Positions 1 to 6,524 of a stretch of 8,697 nt of DNA are shown piece after piece. The stretch comes from Gammaproteobacteria bacterium (GTDB lineage Bacteria; Pseudomonadota; Gammaproteobacteria; Steroidobacterales; SZUA-146). The DNA lies in the NCBI GenBank assembly GCA_013002925.1, contig JABDLQ010000411.1, positions 1 through 8,697 on the forward strand. The letters run 5' to 3'. The notes below the pieces were generated by a model. It was given only the letters and a program-made list of their open reading frames with translations. It was not told the DNA's origin and did not search any database. Positions within the stretch are counted from its first letter, which is position 1. Each line of letters starts with the position of its first letter. A program made the position numbers and the translations under genes.

Positions 1-1199
1 GGATGCCTGCCCTGCCCTTTGGCGCCAAGCGGTTTCAGACCTCGCAATAGCGCATGAAATACCGAGTTGGCAGCATCCGCGTCGTGACGTTGCGCGTACA
101 AATCGAGCAGGGATTCCAGCTCTCCCGGTCTCACCGTGTCAATATTGTGTTGACGTAGCCAAAGCTCAAAACGCGCACGCATCGGTTGTTCTGCTCCGGC
201 GGCCCGAGTGAACGGCGAGCGCAGGAATGTGCTGACTTCCGCAAAGAAACTTTCCTGCAGCACATGTCGCAGTATTGTCTGTGCGCCCAGCACCAGCTTG
301 TTACGCGAAAACTTTCGGTCGGTACTGAGTGTGTATGGACGGCCTGCAAGGCTACTGGACGGTAAAGCGGAGCCAGGTGACAGCACCTCATCAAAGATTC
401 GTTTAACCTGGTCAAATCGCTGGTCCAGATCCGGCACCAGGATCGCGGTGACTCCAGGGTTATCCTGTGCGAGTTGCATGCGTGCCCAACGAGCCGCTGC
501 AACAAGTTCCAATTCAAAGTTGGCAAATCCGGCGCGTGTCAATTTGCCTTTGATTTTCTTTTGTTTGAGCAGCTTGAAACCTGACCCCAGATTCTCGAGC
601 GTCTTGAGCAATACTCGTTGTTGCGGTGAAAATTTATCGAAACCAAAGAGAATCACTTCATCCGGCGGCGTAATTGCACCGGCCCGAATCGCCGGGGAAA
701 TGCTGTCCGGGAGGCGCGCTGAATCAAGCCAGTGATTTTTCGATGAGGTCTCAAAATAACGCTTCATCCAGCCGGAAAACGCGCGCACATCACTGTTGGG
801 AAACTGTGCTGTTTTTGGATCCGGTAACCGCCAGGCCTGGATCAGGCCCCAGGCCTGGCGGGCGACGGCCGCTGTCGAGCTCAGATTGTCCATCAGGTTG
901 CCACCGGAAGACTGACTGAGAATCTGTTCCCAAACCAGTTGTTCCTGGCTGGGGTTCAGCAAACTGCGTTGCCCGGACGATGATTTGTAGCCAGACCACA
1001 TCACCTCCCGCGCCAGACTGAGCACCCAGTCGTTCCAGGTCAATATACGCGGTGTCATCCACGCGTCCGTACCCTGAGCTTTCTGGTGATGCGCGTAAGC
1101 GTAACGCAGATACCGTGCCTGAGTATGTTGACTCGTAATCACTGACCGACCTTCCTGCAGGGCGGCAATCAGCCGTTGGTCGATGAGTTCAACTGCCAC
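1..1199 (-). CDS. AddB-like probable DNA repair protein (PD-(D/E)XK nuclease family), N-terminal part
   Basis: The reading frame is open from a GTG at 1199-1197 to the left edge (399 codons), so the C-terminus is missing. The protein looks like the roughly 850-900-residue 'probable DNA repair protein' family of Gammaproteobacteria, which is related to AddB, the nuclease/helicase-like subunit used in double-strand-break processing. Supporting segments are TSQHTQARYLRYAYA near residue 22, TPRILTWNDW near 49, LLNPSQEQLVWEQIL near 80, a VTAILVPDLDQRF strand near 250 followed by KRIFDEVLSP, and FLRSPF near 327. No Walker A motif is seen in this N-terminal part. The C-terminal nuclease domain expected in the family lies outside the window, so activity cannot be judged. 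An in-frame stop lies about 30 nt upstream of the GTG and no other start follows it, so GTG is the only sensible start. It begins 7 nt after the aminotransferase stop, with no clear Shine-Dalgarno, which suggests translational coupling. The family call is by recalled motif similarity. Confidence 0.8.
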   Translation of the reverse strand, partial: MAVELIDQRLIAALQEGRSVITSQHTQARYLRYAYAHHQKAQGTDAWMTPRILTWNDWVLSLAREVMWSGYKSSSGQRSLLNPSQEQLVWEQILSQSSGGNLMDNLSSTAAVARQAWGLIQAWRLPDPKTAQFPNSDVRAFSGWMKRYFETSSKNHWLDSARLPDSISPAIRAGAITPPDEVILFGFDKFSPQQRVLLKTLENLGSGFKLLKQKKIKGKLTRAGFANFELELVAAARWARMQLAQDNPGVTAILVPDLDQRFDQVKRIFDEVLSPGSALPSSSLAGRPYTLSTDRKFSRNKLVLGAQTILRHVLQESFFAEVSTFLRSPFTRAAGAEQPMRARFELWLRQHNIDTVRPGELESLLDLYAQRHDADAANSVFHALLRGLKPLGAKGQGRH

Positions 1200-1206
1200 G
1201 TTAGTG

Positions 1207-2460
1207 TTACGAAGCCGGCGCTGTGCTTAATTCAGGACTACGTCCTGCAATGCTGCTGAGCTGCGTATCGATGCGCCTGAATACCTCCTGGATGCGACCT
1301 GCCCTGGGTAACAGCGTCATGCGAAAATGATTGCGATACGGAACATTAAAACTGCTGCCTGGGGCCAGTAGTACATGCTGTTTCTCCAACAGCTCCATTG
1401 CAAAACCATGGTCGTCAAAGGCCGGCAGCCGCTGCTGGTCGACCCCGATAAATGCATACATGGATCCTTGCGGGGCTACAAGGTCAAGGTAGGGGCTGTC
1501 TGCCACCGCCTCAATAATCGCTGCCCGTGATGAATGCAATCGTCCGCCCTCCGAGGTCAGCTCCTGAATACTCTGATAACCGCCCAATGCGGTTTGCACC
1601 GCCCACTGCGACGGCACGTTGGAACAAAGCCGTAACGACGCCAGCAGCTCCAGTGCATGCAAGTAGTCGGTCGCAGAATTGGTTTGCCCGGAAAAAGAGA
1701 CCCAGCCGACACGATAACCGCAGGCCCGGTATACTTTGGACAAACCCGAAAACGTTGCACACAGTGTGCCTTCGACTAACGTAGCCAAAGGCACATGCTC
1801 GGCATCGTCGTACAGCATCTGATCGTAGATTTCATCGCTCATGATGACCAGGCCATGTTGTTCTGCTAACGCAACAATCCCGGACAGCACGTCTTTGGAG
1901 TAAACTGCGCCGGTTGGATTATTTGGATTGATGATGACAATGGCTCGCGTTCGCGGCGTAATCAGTTTTGCCAACTCTTCCGGATCAGGCACAAAGCCGT
2001 TCTCGACACGACACGGGTAATAAACCGCCCGGCCCCCATTCAAGGTAGTGGCCGCAGACCACAACGGGTAATCCGGAGCCGGAATCAGCACTTCATCGCC
2101 AGGTGCCAGCAATGCGCGCAGAGTCAGATCAATCAACTCGCTGACGCCATTACCGATGAACACGTTTTCGGCATTGGTATTGATGATGCCACGGCTTTGT
2201 TGTTGCATGACAACCGCTTCTCGCGCCGGAAAAATACCTTTTTGGTGACAGTACGCTTCACTTTCGCTCAGATTTTCTATCATCGCGAGACGCATCGTTT
2301 CCGGCGTCCGAAAACCGAACTCGCCGGGATTACCGATATTGAGCTTGATAATCTCGTAACCTTGACGCTCGAGTTCCTGAGCGCGATGTGCAAGCGCACC
2401 ACGAATTTCATACCGCACGCCCTTGAGCGCCGGACTGATGGCAATGTTTTTAGAGTTCAT
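1207..2460 (-). CDS. alaA: PLP-dependent alanine-type aminotransferase (AlaA-like)
   Basis: This is a cytosolic class I/II aminotransferase of 417 residues, close in pattern to E. coli AlaA (about 405 residues), which interconverts pyruvate plus glutamate with alanine plus 2-oxoglutarate. Family features seen in order: KLNIGNPGEFGF (39-50), FIGNGVSELIDLTL (101-114), PAPDYPLW (127-134), INPNNPTGAVYSK (177-189), SDEIYD (208-213), SGLSK with the expected PLP-binding Lys at 242, and NHFR with the substrate-carboxylate Arg at about 380. All main PLP-contact residues are present, so the enzyme looks intact. The ATG at 2460 gives a normal N-terminus (ALKGVRYEIRG matches the family's VCYDIRG region), although no good Shine-Dalgarno precedes it. 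It lies 65 nt downstream of pgi and 7 nt upstream of the AddB-like gene. The substrate is inferred from AlaA similarity; other amino acids are possible. Confidence 0.88.
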   Translation of the reverse strand: MNSKNIAISPALKGVRYEIRGALAHRAQELERQGYEIIKLNIGNPGEFGFRTPETMRLAMIENLSESEAYCHQKGIFPAREAVVMQQQSRGIINTNAENVFIGNGVSELIDLTLRALLAPGDEVLIPAPDYPLWSAATTLNGGRAVYYPCRVENGFVPDPEELAKLITPRTRAIVIINPNNPTGAVYSKDVLSGIVALAEQHGLVIMSDEIYDQMLYDDAEHVPLATLVEGTLCATFSGLSKVYRACGYRVGWVSFSGQTNSATDYLHALELLASLRLCSNVPSQWAVQTALGGYQSIQELTSEGGRLHSSRAAIIEAVADSPYLDLVAPQGSMYAFIGVDQQRLPAFDDHGFAMELLEKQHVLLAPGSSFNVPYRNHFRMTLLPRAGRIQEVFRRIDTQLSSIAGRSPELSTAPAS

Positions 2461-2467
2461 GATTGTA

Positions 2468-2473
2468 AGTATA
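2468..2473 (-). promoter_or_regulatory. Candidate -10 element for alaA, close to its start codon
   Basis: Read on the minus strand, TATACT (5 of 6 matches to TATAAT) ends 7 nt before the alaA ATG. A transcript starting 6-7 nt downstream would begin almost at the start codon, giving a leaderless or very short-leader mRNA. This fits the lack of a Shine-Dalgarno there. No convincing -35 hexamer lies 16-18 nt upstream, so the call is weak, and alaA may instead be read through from pgi. Confidence 0.25.
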
Positions 2474-2525
2474 CGAGATTATTGAACTTCTGCACGCTTC
2501 CGGCGCGCAATAATTCACATTCATG

Positions 2526-4169
2526 CTAGCTTTCTCCAGGTTGGATGCGACATAAGCGCATCAAACCAAGCGTTGAGGCATCCCGGCCCTGCAGCGGCGC
2601 CGATCCGGTCATCATCGGTCGAATTTCACTCGCCAGCTGTTTACCAAGCTCCACACCAAATTGATCAAAGGAATTAATTCCGTGAATTTGGCCCTGAACA
2701 AATATTTTATGTTCGTACAATGCCAGTAACGCCCCCAGGTTTTCCGGGTCCGCCTGCTCAAGCAGCACGGTTGTGCTGGGCCGGTTTCCCGGACAATATT
2801 TGTGCGCGGCTGACCCGGATCGTGAGTCAGATTCCGAGCGTCCACATAACAGGGCTTCGCTTTGTGCAATGGCGTGCGTCAACAGCCGCACATGACTATC
2901 CGGCTCGGTGTGCAAACAACGTCTGCTCAATACAAAGTCCACCGGCACCGCTTCAGGACCCTGATGAAGCATTTGGAAATAAGCGTGCTGTGCATCAGTG
3001 CCAGCCGTGCCCCACACTACCGGTGAGCAGGGTTCGAGAAGCTTTTCGCCATCGCGGCTGACCCCTTTGCCATTGCTCTCCATTTCCGCCTGTTGCAGAT
3101 ACTGCGGCAGCCGCTGCAAAAAATGATAATACGGCACCACCGCCTGGCTGCCATAACCGAGAAAATTGTGATTCCAGATACTGATCAATGCCATGATGAC
3201 CGGTACATTTGTGTGCAGAGGTTCCTCGCGAAAATGACGATCCATCAGATTCGCACCGCGCAGCAACTTGCGAAAGTTATCCTCACCCACGGCCAGCGCG
3301 ATCGGCATTCCTACCACTGACCAGACTGAATACCGTCCGCCTACCCAGTCCCGAAACTGAAAAATTCGGTCGGCAGCAATACCGAAGTCTACAACCCGCT
3401 GGACGTTGCTGGAAACGGCCATCATTTGCTGATTGACAATCTCGCTGTGGCCGGTATCAAGCAACCAGTTTTTTGCAATCTTTGCATTCGCAAGTGTCTC
3501 TTCTGTACCAAACGATTTTGACGCGACAATAATCAGGGTCGTTTCAGCATCAAGTGACTGTAATGTATCCAGCAGTTCATGGGCATCGACATTGGCAACA
3601 AAATGCACCCGCAATTGGCCATCATGAAACGGGGTTAATGCCTGTGTCAGCATGCGTGGGCCAAGATCGGAGCCACCGATACCCAGATTGACAACGTCGG
3701 TAATTTTTCTGTCGGTCACGCTGGACCAATCGCCCGACCGGATTTTCCCGACTGCGGCCAGCATGCGCTCAAGCTCAGTCGTGACCACATCACTGACGTT
3801 TTCACCGTCAACGCACAGATCATCATCAACGGAGCCTCGCAGTGCGACATGCAGTACCGCCCGGTTTTCGGTGTTATTGAGCACCGCCCCTGCAAACATC
3901 GCCTGGATTGCCTGCTCCACACCCGTACTTGCGGCCAGCGCCTGCAATTTCGACAACACGGATGCATTGACCCGTTGTTTCGAAAAATCAACCGTCAACC
4001 CGGCGACCTTGAACGTCAGGCTTTCAGCCCGTGCCGGATCCGCGGCGAACCAGTCCAGCATCCGCTCACCCCTGATGTCTTCTCGTAATGACGCAAGGTC
4101 TGCGCGAATTCGGGTCGTTTGGTCACGGTTCGATTGGGTAAGTCCGGCACCAGGAGAGTTTTTATTCAT
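2526..4169 (-). CDS. pgi: Glucose-6-phosphate isomerase
   Basis: Pgi interconverts glucose-6-phosphate and fructose-6-phosphate in glycolysis and gluconeogenesis in the cytosol. The 547-residue product is the normal length (E. coli Pgi is 549). Signatures: NLGIGGSDLGPRML (161-174) and VASKSFGTEET (215-225) for the sugar-phosphate site, DWVGGRYSVWSVVG (274-287), and AEMESNGKG (361-369) with the expected catalytic Glu at 364. GTDAQH follows with the ring-opening His at 395, then GNRPS (461-465) and FDQFGVELGK with the active-site Lys at 510. All three catalytic residues are present. The SKTFTT motif of E. coli reads SKSFGT here, a conservative-looking variant. The ATG at 4169 has only a weak GAG-type ribosome site upstream. 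It is transcribed away from miaE, and alaA follows on the same strand, so pgi may head the pgi-alaA-repair gene cluster. Confidence 0.97.
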   Translation of the reverse strand: MNKNSPGAGLTQSNRDQTTRIRADLASLREDIRGERMLDWFAADPARAESLTFKVAGLTVDFSKQRVNASVLSKLQALAASTGVEQAIQAMFAGAVLNNTENRAVLHVALRGSVDDDLCVDGENVSDVVTTELERMLAAVGKIRSGDWSSVTDRKITDVVNLGIGGSDLGPRMLTQALTPFHDGQLRVHFVANVDAHELLDTLQSLDAETTLIIVASKSFGTEETLANAKIAKNWLLDTGHSEIVNQQMMAVSSNVQRVVDFGIAADRIFQFRDWVGGRYSVWSVVGMPIALAVGEDNFRKLLRGANLMDRHFREEPLHTNVPVIMALISIWNHNFLGYGSQAVVPYYHFLQRLPQYLQQAEMESNGKGVSRDGEKLLEPCSPVVWGTAGTDAQHAYFQMLHQGPEAVPVDFVLSRRCLHTEPDSHVRLLTHAIAQSEALLCGRSESDSRSGSAAHKYCPGNRPSTTVLLEQADPENLGALLALYEHKIFVQGQIHGINSFDQFGVELGKQLASEIRPMMTGSAPLQGRDASTLGLMRLCRIQPGES

Positions 4170-4218
4170 CTGTTGGTCTCATAATGTAGAGTGATGGAGA
4201 ACTATTTGGTGTCAGAGG

Positions 4219-4227
4219 ATTGTACCA
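4219..4227 (-). promoter_or_regulatory. Candidate extended -10 promoter for pgi
   Basis: On the minus strand this reads TGGTACAAT: a TGn extension plus TACAAT, 5 of 6 matches to the -10 consensus. It would start transcription near 4212 and give a leader of roughly 40 nt before the pgi ATG. There is no strong -35 at 17 nt spacing, which is tolerable for extended -10 promoters. It overlaps the candidate -35 of the opposite-strand miaE promoter. Read by eye only. Confidence 0.35.
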
Positions 4228-4248
4228 GCACACGCACCACAATAGACT
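4220..4248 (+). promoter_or_regulatory. Candidate sigma70-type promoter for miaE
   Basis: TTGTAC (4220-4225) and TAGACT (4243-4248) are separated by 17 nt. The matches to TTGACA/TATAAT are moderate (3 and 4 of 6). Transcription would start near 4255, about 50 nt ahead of the miaE GTG. This is the only plausible pair I see in the 137-nt gap between the divergent genes. Confidence 0.3.
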
Positions 4249-4294
4249 GTGAGCAGCCCCGCAAAACCGAATCCTGCCGGATCGAACATTATTC

Positions 4295-4299
4295 AAGGA
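4295..4299 (+). promoter_or_regulatory. Ribosome binding site fixing the miaE GTG start
   Basis: AAGGA sits 7 nt ahead of the GTG at 4307. This is good Shine-Dalgarno placement and supports GTG as the miaE start over any internal codon. Confidence 0.7.
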
Positions 4300-4306
4300 C
4301 CTGATT

Positions 4307-4909
4307 GTGAAACCAGACCTACAGGCCGCCAATACGCAGGTCACTCTGCTCTGCGCCAGCTCGGAGCACTGGCTCGATGCCGTACTCAACGATTTCGATG
4401 CATTTCTGGTCGACCATGCGGCCTGTGAACGTAAAGCGGCCGCAGTGGCAACCTCGATGATCTGTCATTATCCTGATCGTGAAAAACTGGTCGCGGTCAT
4501 GGCCGATCTGGCAGTGGAAGAGATGTCACATTTTCGCGAGGTCGTGCGGCTTATACACAAGCGCGGCATCGCATTGAGCGCCGATCGCAAAGACCCCTAT
4601 GTCAATGCCCTGCGCAAACAGATCAAAAATGGCCGTGAGGCCTATCTGCTGGATCGCCTGTTGATCGCCAGCATCGTCGAAGCACGCGGCACGGAACGCT
4701 TTGCCATGATTGGCGCGGCGCTAAGTGATGAAGATCTGCGCAAGTTTTATCGTCAGCTTGCCAGGTCTGAAGCTCGTCACCAACAGGTATTTTTCGATCT
4801 TGCGCTGCGCTACCTTCCCCATGACCTCGTGCTGTCACGCCTCGGAGAATTGCAGATCATCGAAGCAGAAATTATCGAGTCCCTGCCGTTTCGGGCGGCA
4901 TTGCATTAA
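4307..4909 (+). CDS. miaE: tRNA-(ms2io6A)-hydroxylase, MiaE
   Basis: MiaE is a non-haem diiron monooxygenase that hydroxylates the isopentenyl side chain of ms2i6A at position 37 of tRNAs reading U-starting codons, using O2. The 200-residue product has the ferritin-like four-helix ligand pattern: Glu41 (HAACERKAA), E72-x2-H75 in EEMSHF, Glu125 in IVEARGTERF, and E155-x2-H158 in SEARHQQ. The opening LLCASSEHWLDAVLNDFDAFLVDH is characteristic of the family. The length fits the shorter (about 200-residue) Pseudomonas-type MiaE rather than the longer Salmonella enzyme. It starts at GTG with a good Shine-Dalgarno. The glycosyltransferase gene begins 22 nt after its stop, so the two are probably co-transcribed. 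Its presence implies miaA and miaB elsewhere in the genome and growth with oxygen at least part of the time. Confidence 0.93.
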   Translation: MKPDLQAANTQVTLLCASSEHWLDAVLNDFDAFLVDHAACERKAAAVATSMICHYPDREKLVAVMADLAVEEMSHFREVVRLIHKRGIALSADRKDPYVNALRKQIKNGREAYLLDRLLIASIVEARGTERFAMIGAALSDEDLRKFYRQLARSEARHQQVFFDLALRYLPHDLVLSRLGELQIIEAEIIESLPFRAALH

Positions 4910-4931
4910 CCCTGCTGGCCCCATCGAGTCA

Positions 4932-6224
4932 TTGCGCCGGATCAACAAATATCTCGACCGCTATGCTGAATGTGAAGCAGCGCTCGCGCAACAGCTGTTT
5001 GAACAATGTCCGCGACCTGCTTACCAGCGGGTTGTGGTCATTCCTGCTTTTGATGAAACGAAGGGGTTTTGCAAGCGTTTGATGCGACATCCTGACGCTG
5101 ATACCACACTGCTGATCGCCGTGATAAACCGTCCCTGTGATGATGCGGTCAGCGCCGCCGGTAAACGTTCACGGGCGTTGTGGTCAGAACTGGTCAGCCA
5201 CACGACTGAGCTTGCGAACCGCGCGCATTTACATCTGCGCACGGTTAATATCGACAATCGCAACCTCGATATCCTGCTGATCGATCATTGCACTGGTTCG
5301 CGCTGTCTGCCGGCTGCTGAGGGTGTGGGGCGGGCACGCAAATGTGGTGCTGATGCTGCCCTTGCACTGATACGTTGCCAACAAATCAGGTGCGACTGGA
5401 TTTACAGCACAGATGCTGACGCCTGGCTCCCGGATAATTATTTTGCACCGCGCCGGGAAGATCGCGATGTCGCCGCCATCCATTGTGGGTTCGAGCATTT
5501 TAGCGTGACCGGGACGGGAATCGCCCAACAGCTTTACGATCTGGGGATGCATTTTTATGTCAGTGGGCTCGCTCATGCGGGATCACCTTATGCACATTAC
5601 TCCCTCGGGAGCGCCCTGATCATCAATGCCTTGCACTATGCAGCCGTGCGCGGATTTCCGAGGCGTCCGGCCGGCGAGGATTTCTATCTTCTCAATAAAC
5701 TTGCCAAAGTGGGTCGGATTGAACATGACCTCACTATCACGATCCGTCTGGAAGAGCGTGAATCACGACGCACACCTTATGGCACCGGTCCCGCGGTGCG
5801 GCGTATTGCTCAACTGGATAACCCGGAGCGTGACCATGCGTTTTATCATCCGGAAGGATTTGAACTACTCAAAATCTGGCTGCAATGTGCTGAGACTGCG
5901 AATTCTGAGCGTGCGTTTATCACTCGCCAGGGGGCCCACGCCTGGCTGCATCAACAGCGGCAGCTTCAGCCATACCGTTTGGCCGTCATCACTGCGCTCG
6001 ATGAACTGGGTATGATTGAGTTTCTTGACCGGGCGCTGAAGACATATTCCTCGAAGTCCCAGTTCCTGCATCAGTTTCACGGTCACTTTGATGCCCTGAA
6101 GACGTTGAGGTTTATACATGCCTTGCGCGATCACGCTCTGGGTACTGTGAACGCAGCAACAGCTCGCATTTGGCTGGCACAATGGGCTGATGCACGCTCC
6201 AAACCCATGCTTTCAGAGCCCTGA
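4932..6224 (+). CDS. GT-A fold, family 2-like glycosyltransferase of unknown acceptor
   Basis: From the TTG at 4932 the product is 430 residues, with no signal peptide or membrane helix, so it should be cytosolic. An N-terminal GT-A domain is supported by RVVVIPAFDE (33-42), which matches the first strand of family-2 glycosyltransferases. AAEGVGRARKCGADAAL (128-144) follows, then WIYSTDADAWLP (156-167) with a DAD (DxD-type) metal/nucleotide-sugar motif at 161-163. RRPAGED (244-250) carries the late acidic motif typical of family 2, and RRTPYGTG is at 279-286. Residues from about 300 on form a predicted helical tail (QFHGHFDALKTLRFIHALR). I recognise this as resembling uncharacterised proteobacterial glycosyltransferases but cannot name sugar donor, acceptor or gene. 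Start choice: the frame stays open upstream inside miaE, including an ATG at 4821, but that stretch gives a Cys/Ser-rich peptide that is the miaE shadow. TTG 4932 lacks a clear Shine-Dalgarno, so the exact start is uncertain. Confidence 0.75.
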   Translation: MRRINKYLDRYAECEAALAQQLFEQCPRPAYQRVVVIPAFDETKGFCKRLMRHPDADTTLLIAVINRPCDDAVSAAGKRSRALWSELVSHTTELANRAHLHLRTVNIDNRNLDILLIDHCTGSRCLPAAEGVGRARKCGADAALALIRCQQIRCDWIYSTDADAWLPDNYFAPRREDRDVAAIHCGFEHFSVTGTGIAQQLYDLGMHFYVSGLAHAGSPYAHYSLGSALIINALHYAAVRGFPRRPAGEDFYLLNKLAKVGRIEHDLTITIRLEERESRRTPYGTGPAVRRIAQLDNPERDHAFYHPEGFELLKIWLQCAETANSERAFITRQGAHAWLHQQRQLQPYRLAVITALDELGMIEFLDRALKTYSSKSQFLHQFHGHFDALKTLRFIHALRDHALGTVNAATARIWLAQWADARSKPMLSEP

Positions 6225-6240
6225 CGGCCCACAGCACTAC

Positions 6241-6259
6241 GCGTTCAGCACAACGCTTT
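6241..6259 (+). terminator. Weak candidate terminator after the glycosyltransferase gene
   Basis: GCGTT (6241-6245) pairs with AACGC (6252-6256) around a 6-nt loop and is followed by TTTGAT. The stem is only 5 bp and the T tract is short, so termination here would be inefficient. A further T-rich patch (TTCTTTT) lies about 15 nt on. The site is 16 nt after the glycosyltransferase stop, a sensible place for a terminator. Confidence 0.3.
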
Positions 6260-6449
6260 GATCAGAATGTTCTTTTACCGACCTGCCAATCGCGTTCGCG
6301 AGCGTCAGATCGAGACCGGCAGTACTACGCGCAAGAGATACGTAACCATCTGAAATCTATATGCTAAATATTGCAGTGCAGGATAAAATCGAGATCATTT
6401 GTCGTTTAGGACTGTCACTTGTCGCTGTGTTTCATGTGCGGGCTTTTCC

Positions 6450-6506
6450 ACTAATTGTATATTTTTCATTCTGTTATGTGGTATCCTCAAAACTAATAAT
6501 TGTATA
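6450..6506 (+). repeat. Direct repeat pair upstream of sahR
   Basis: ACTAATTGTATA (6450-6461) recurs as ACTAATAATTGTATA (6492-6506), the second copy carrying a 3-nt insertion. The shared AATTGTATA cores are 45 bp apart, about four helical turns. The position directly in front of a regulator gene makes a protein-binding role possible, but chance in AT-rich DNA cannot be excluded. Confidence 0.4.
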
Positions 6507-6524
6507 AACATATCTTTATATATG
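6503..6524 (+). promoter_or_regulatory. Candidate SahR operator overlapping -10 element and start codon
   Basis: Two interlocked inverted repeats lie here. TATAAA (6503-6508) pairs with TTTATA (6515-6520), and CATAT (6509-6513) pairs with ATATG (6520-6524), the latter including the sahR ATG. Each has a 6-nt centre, a size plausible for a dimeric ArsR-type repressor. TATAAA is also the best -10-like hexamer, so a bound repressor would block both transcription and the gene start. I cannot recall the published SahR consensus well enough to compare it, so assignment to SahR rests on position and symmetry. Confidence 0.4.

Larger units (their letters stand above)
6225..6521. other. 297-nt intergenic region upstream of sahR
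   Basis: The region has no convincing gene. Its first part, just after the glycosyltransferase stop, has a small hairpin that may end transcription. The last roughly 80 nt are distinctly AT-rich compared with the flanking genes and hold a direct repeat and short inverted repeats just before sahR. I found no good -35/-10 pair; a TATAAA at 6503-6508 is the best -10-like element. I see no MetJ-type AGACGTCT boxes and nothing I recognise as a SAM or SAH riboswitch. Confidence 0.6.

Noticed and set aside
208..735. Long plus-strand open frame (175 codons) inside the AddB-like gene
   Set aside because: It is antisense to a frame that is open for 399 codons with recognisable family motifs; its own translation shows no domain and has arbitrary composition.
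790..1062. Minus-strand 90-codon frame within the AddB-like gene
   Set aside because: It is out of frame with the 399-codon gene on the same strand, and its Gly/Pro-rich translation shows no domain.
2492..2508. GC-rich hairpin (GCACGC / GCGCGC with one G-U pair) between pgi and alaA, considered as a terminator
   Set aside because: On the minus strand it is followed by AGAAGTTCAA, not a T tract, so there is no intrinsic-terminator signature; it may be chance.
3652..4194. Plus-strand open frame of 180 codons opposite pgi
   Set aside because: It is fully covered by pgi on the other strand, is Ser/Thr/Arg-rich, has no recognisable motif, and is a shadow of pgi codon usage.
4725..4931. Upstream extension of the glycosyltransferase frame through miaE
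   Set aside because: This stretch overlaps the conserved diiron-ligand part of MiaE and encodes a Cys/Ser-rich peptide unlike any glycosyltransferase N-terminus.
6290..6301. Palindrome TCGCGTTCGCGA considered as a terminator or operator
   Set aside because: The stem is very short, no T tract follows, and nothing ties it to a neighbouring gene.
6399..6521. Upstream TTG start that would add 41 residues to SahR
   Set aside because: The added Cys/Phe-rich peptide is unlike ArsR proteins, lies in the AT-rich regulatory gap, and the ATG at 6522 gives the normal winged-helix N-terminus.
6225..6521. SAM or SAH riboswitch upstream of the methionine genes
   Set aside because: I could not find conserved core elements or a multi-stem layout; the AT-rich sequence near the start codon fits protein operators better. 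A covariance-model search would settle it.
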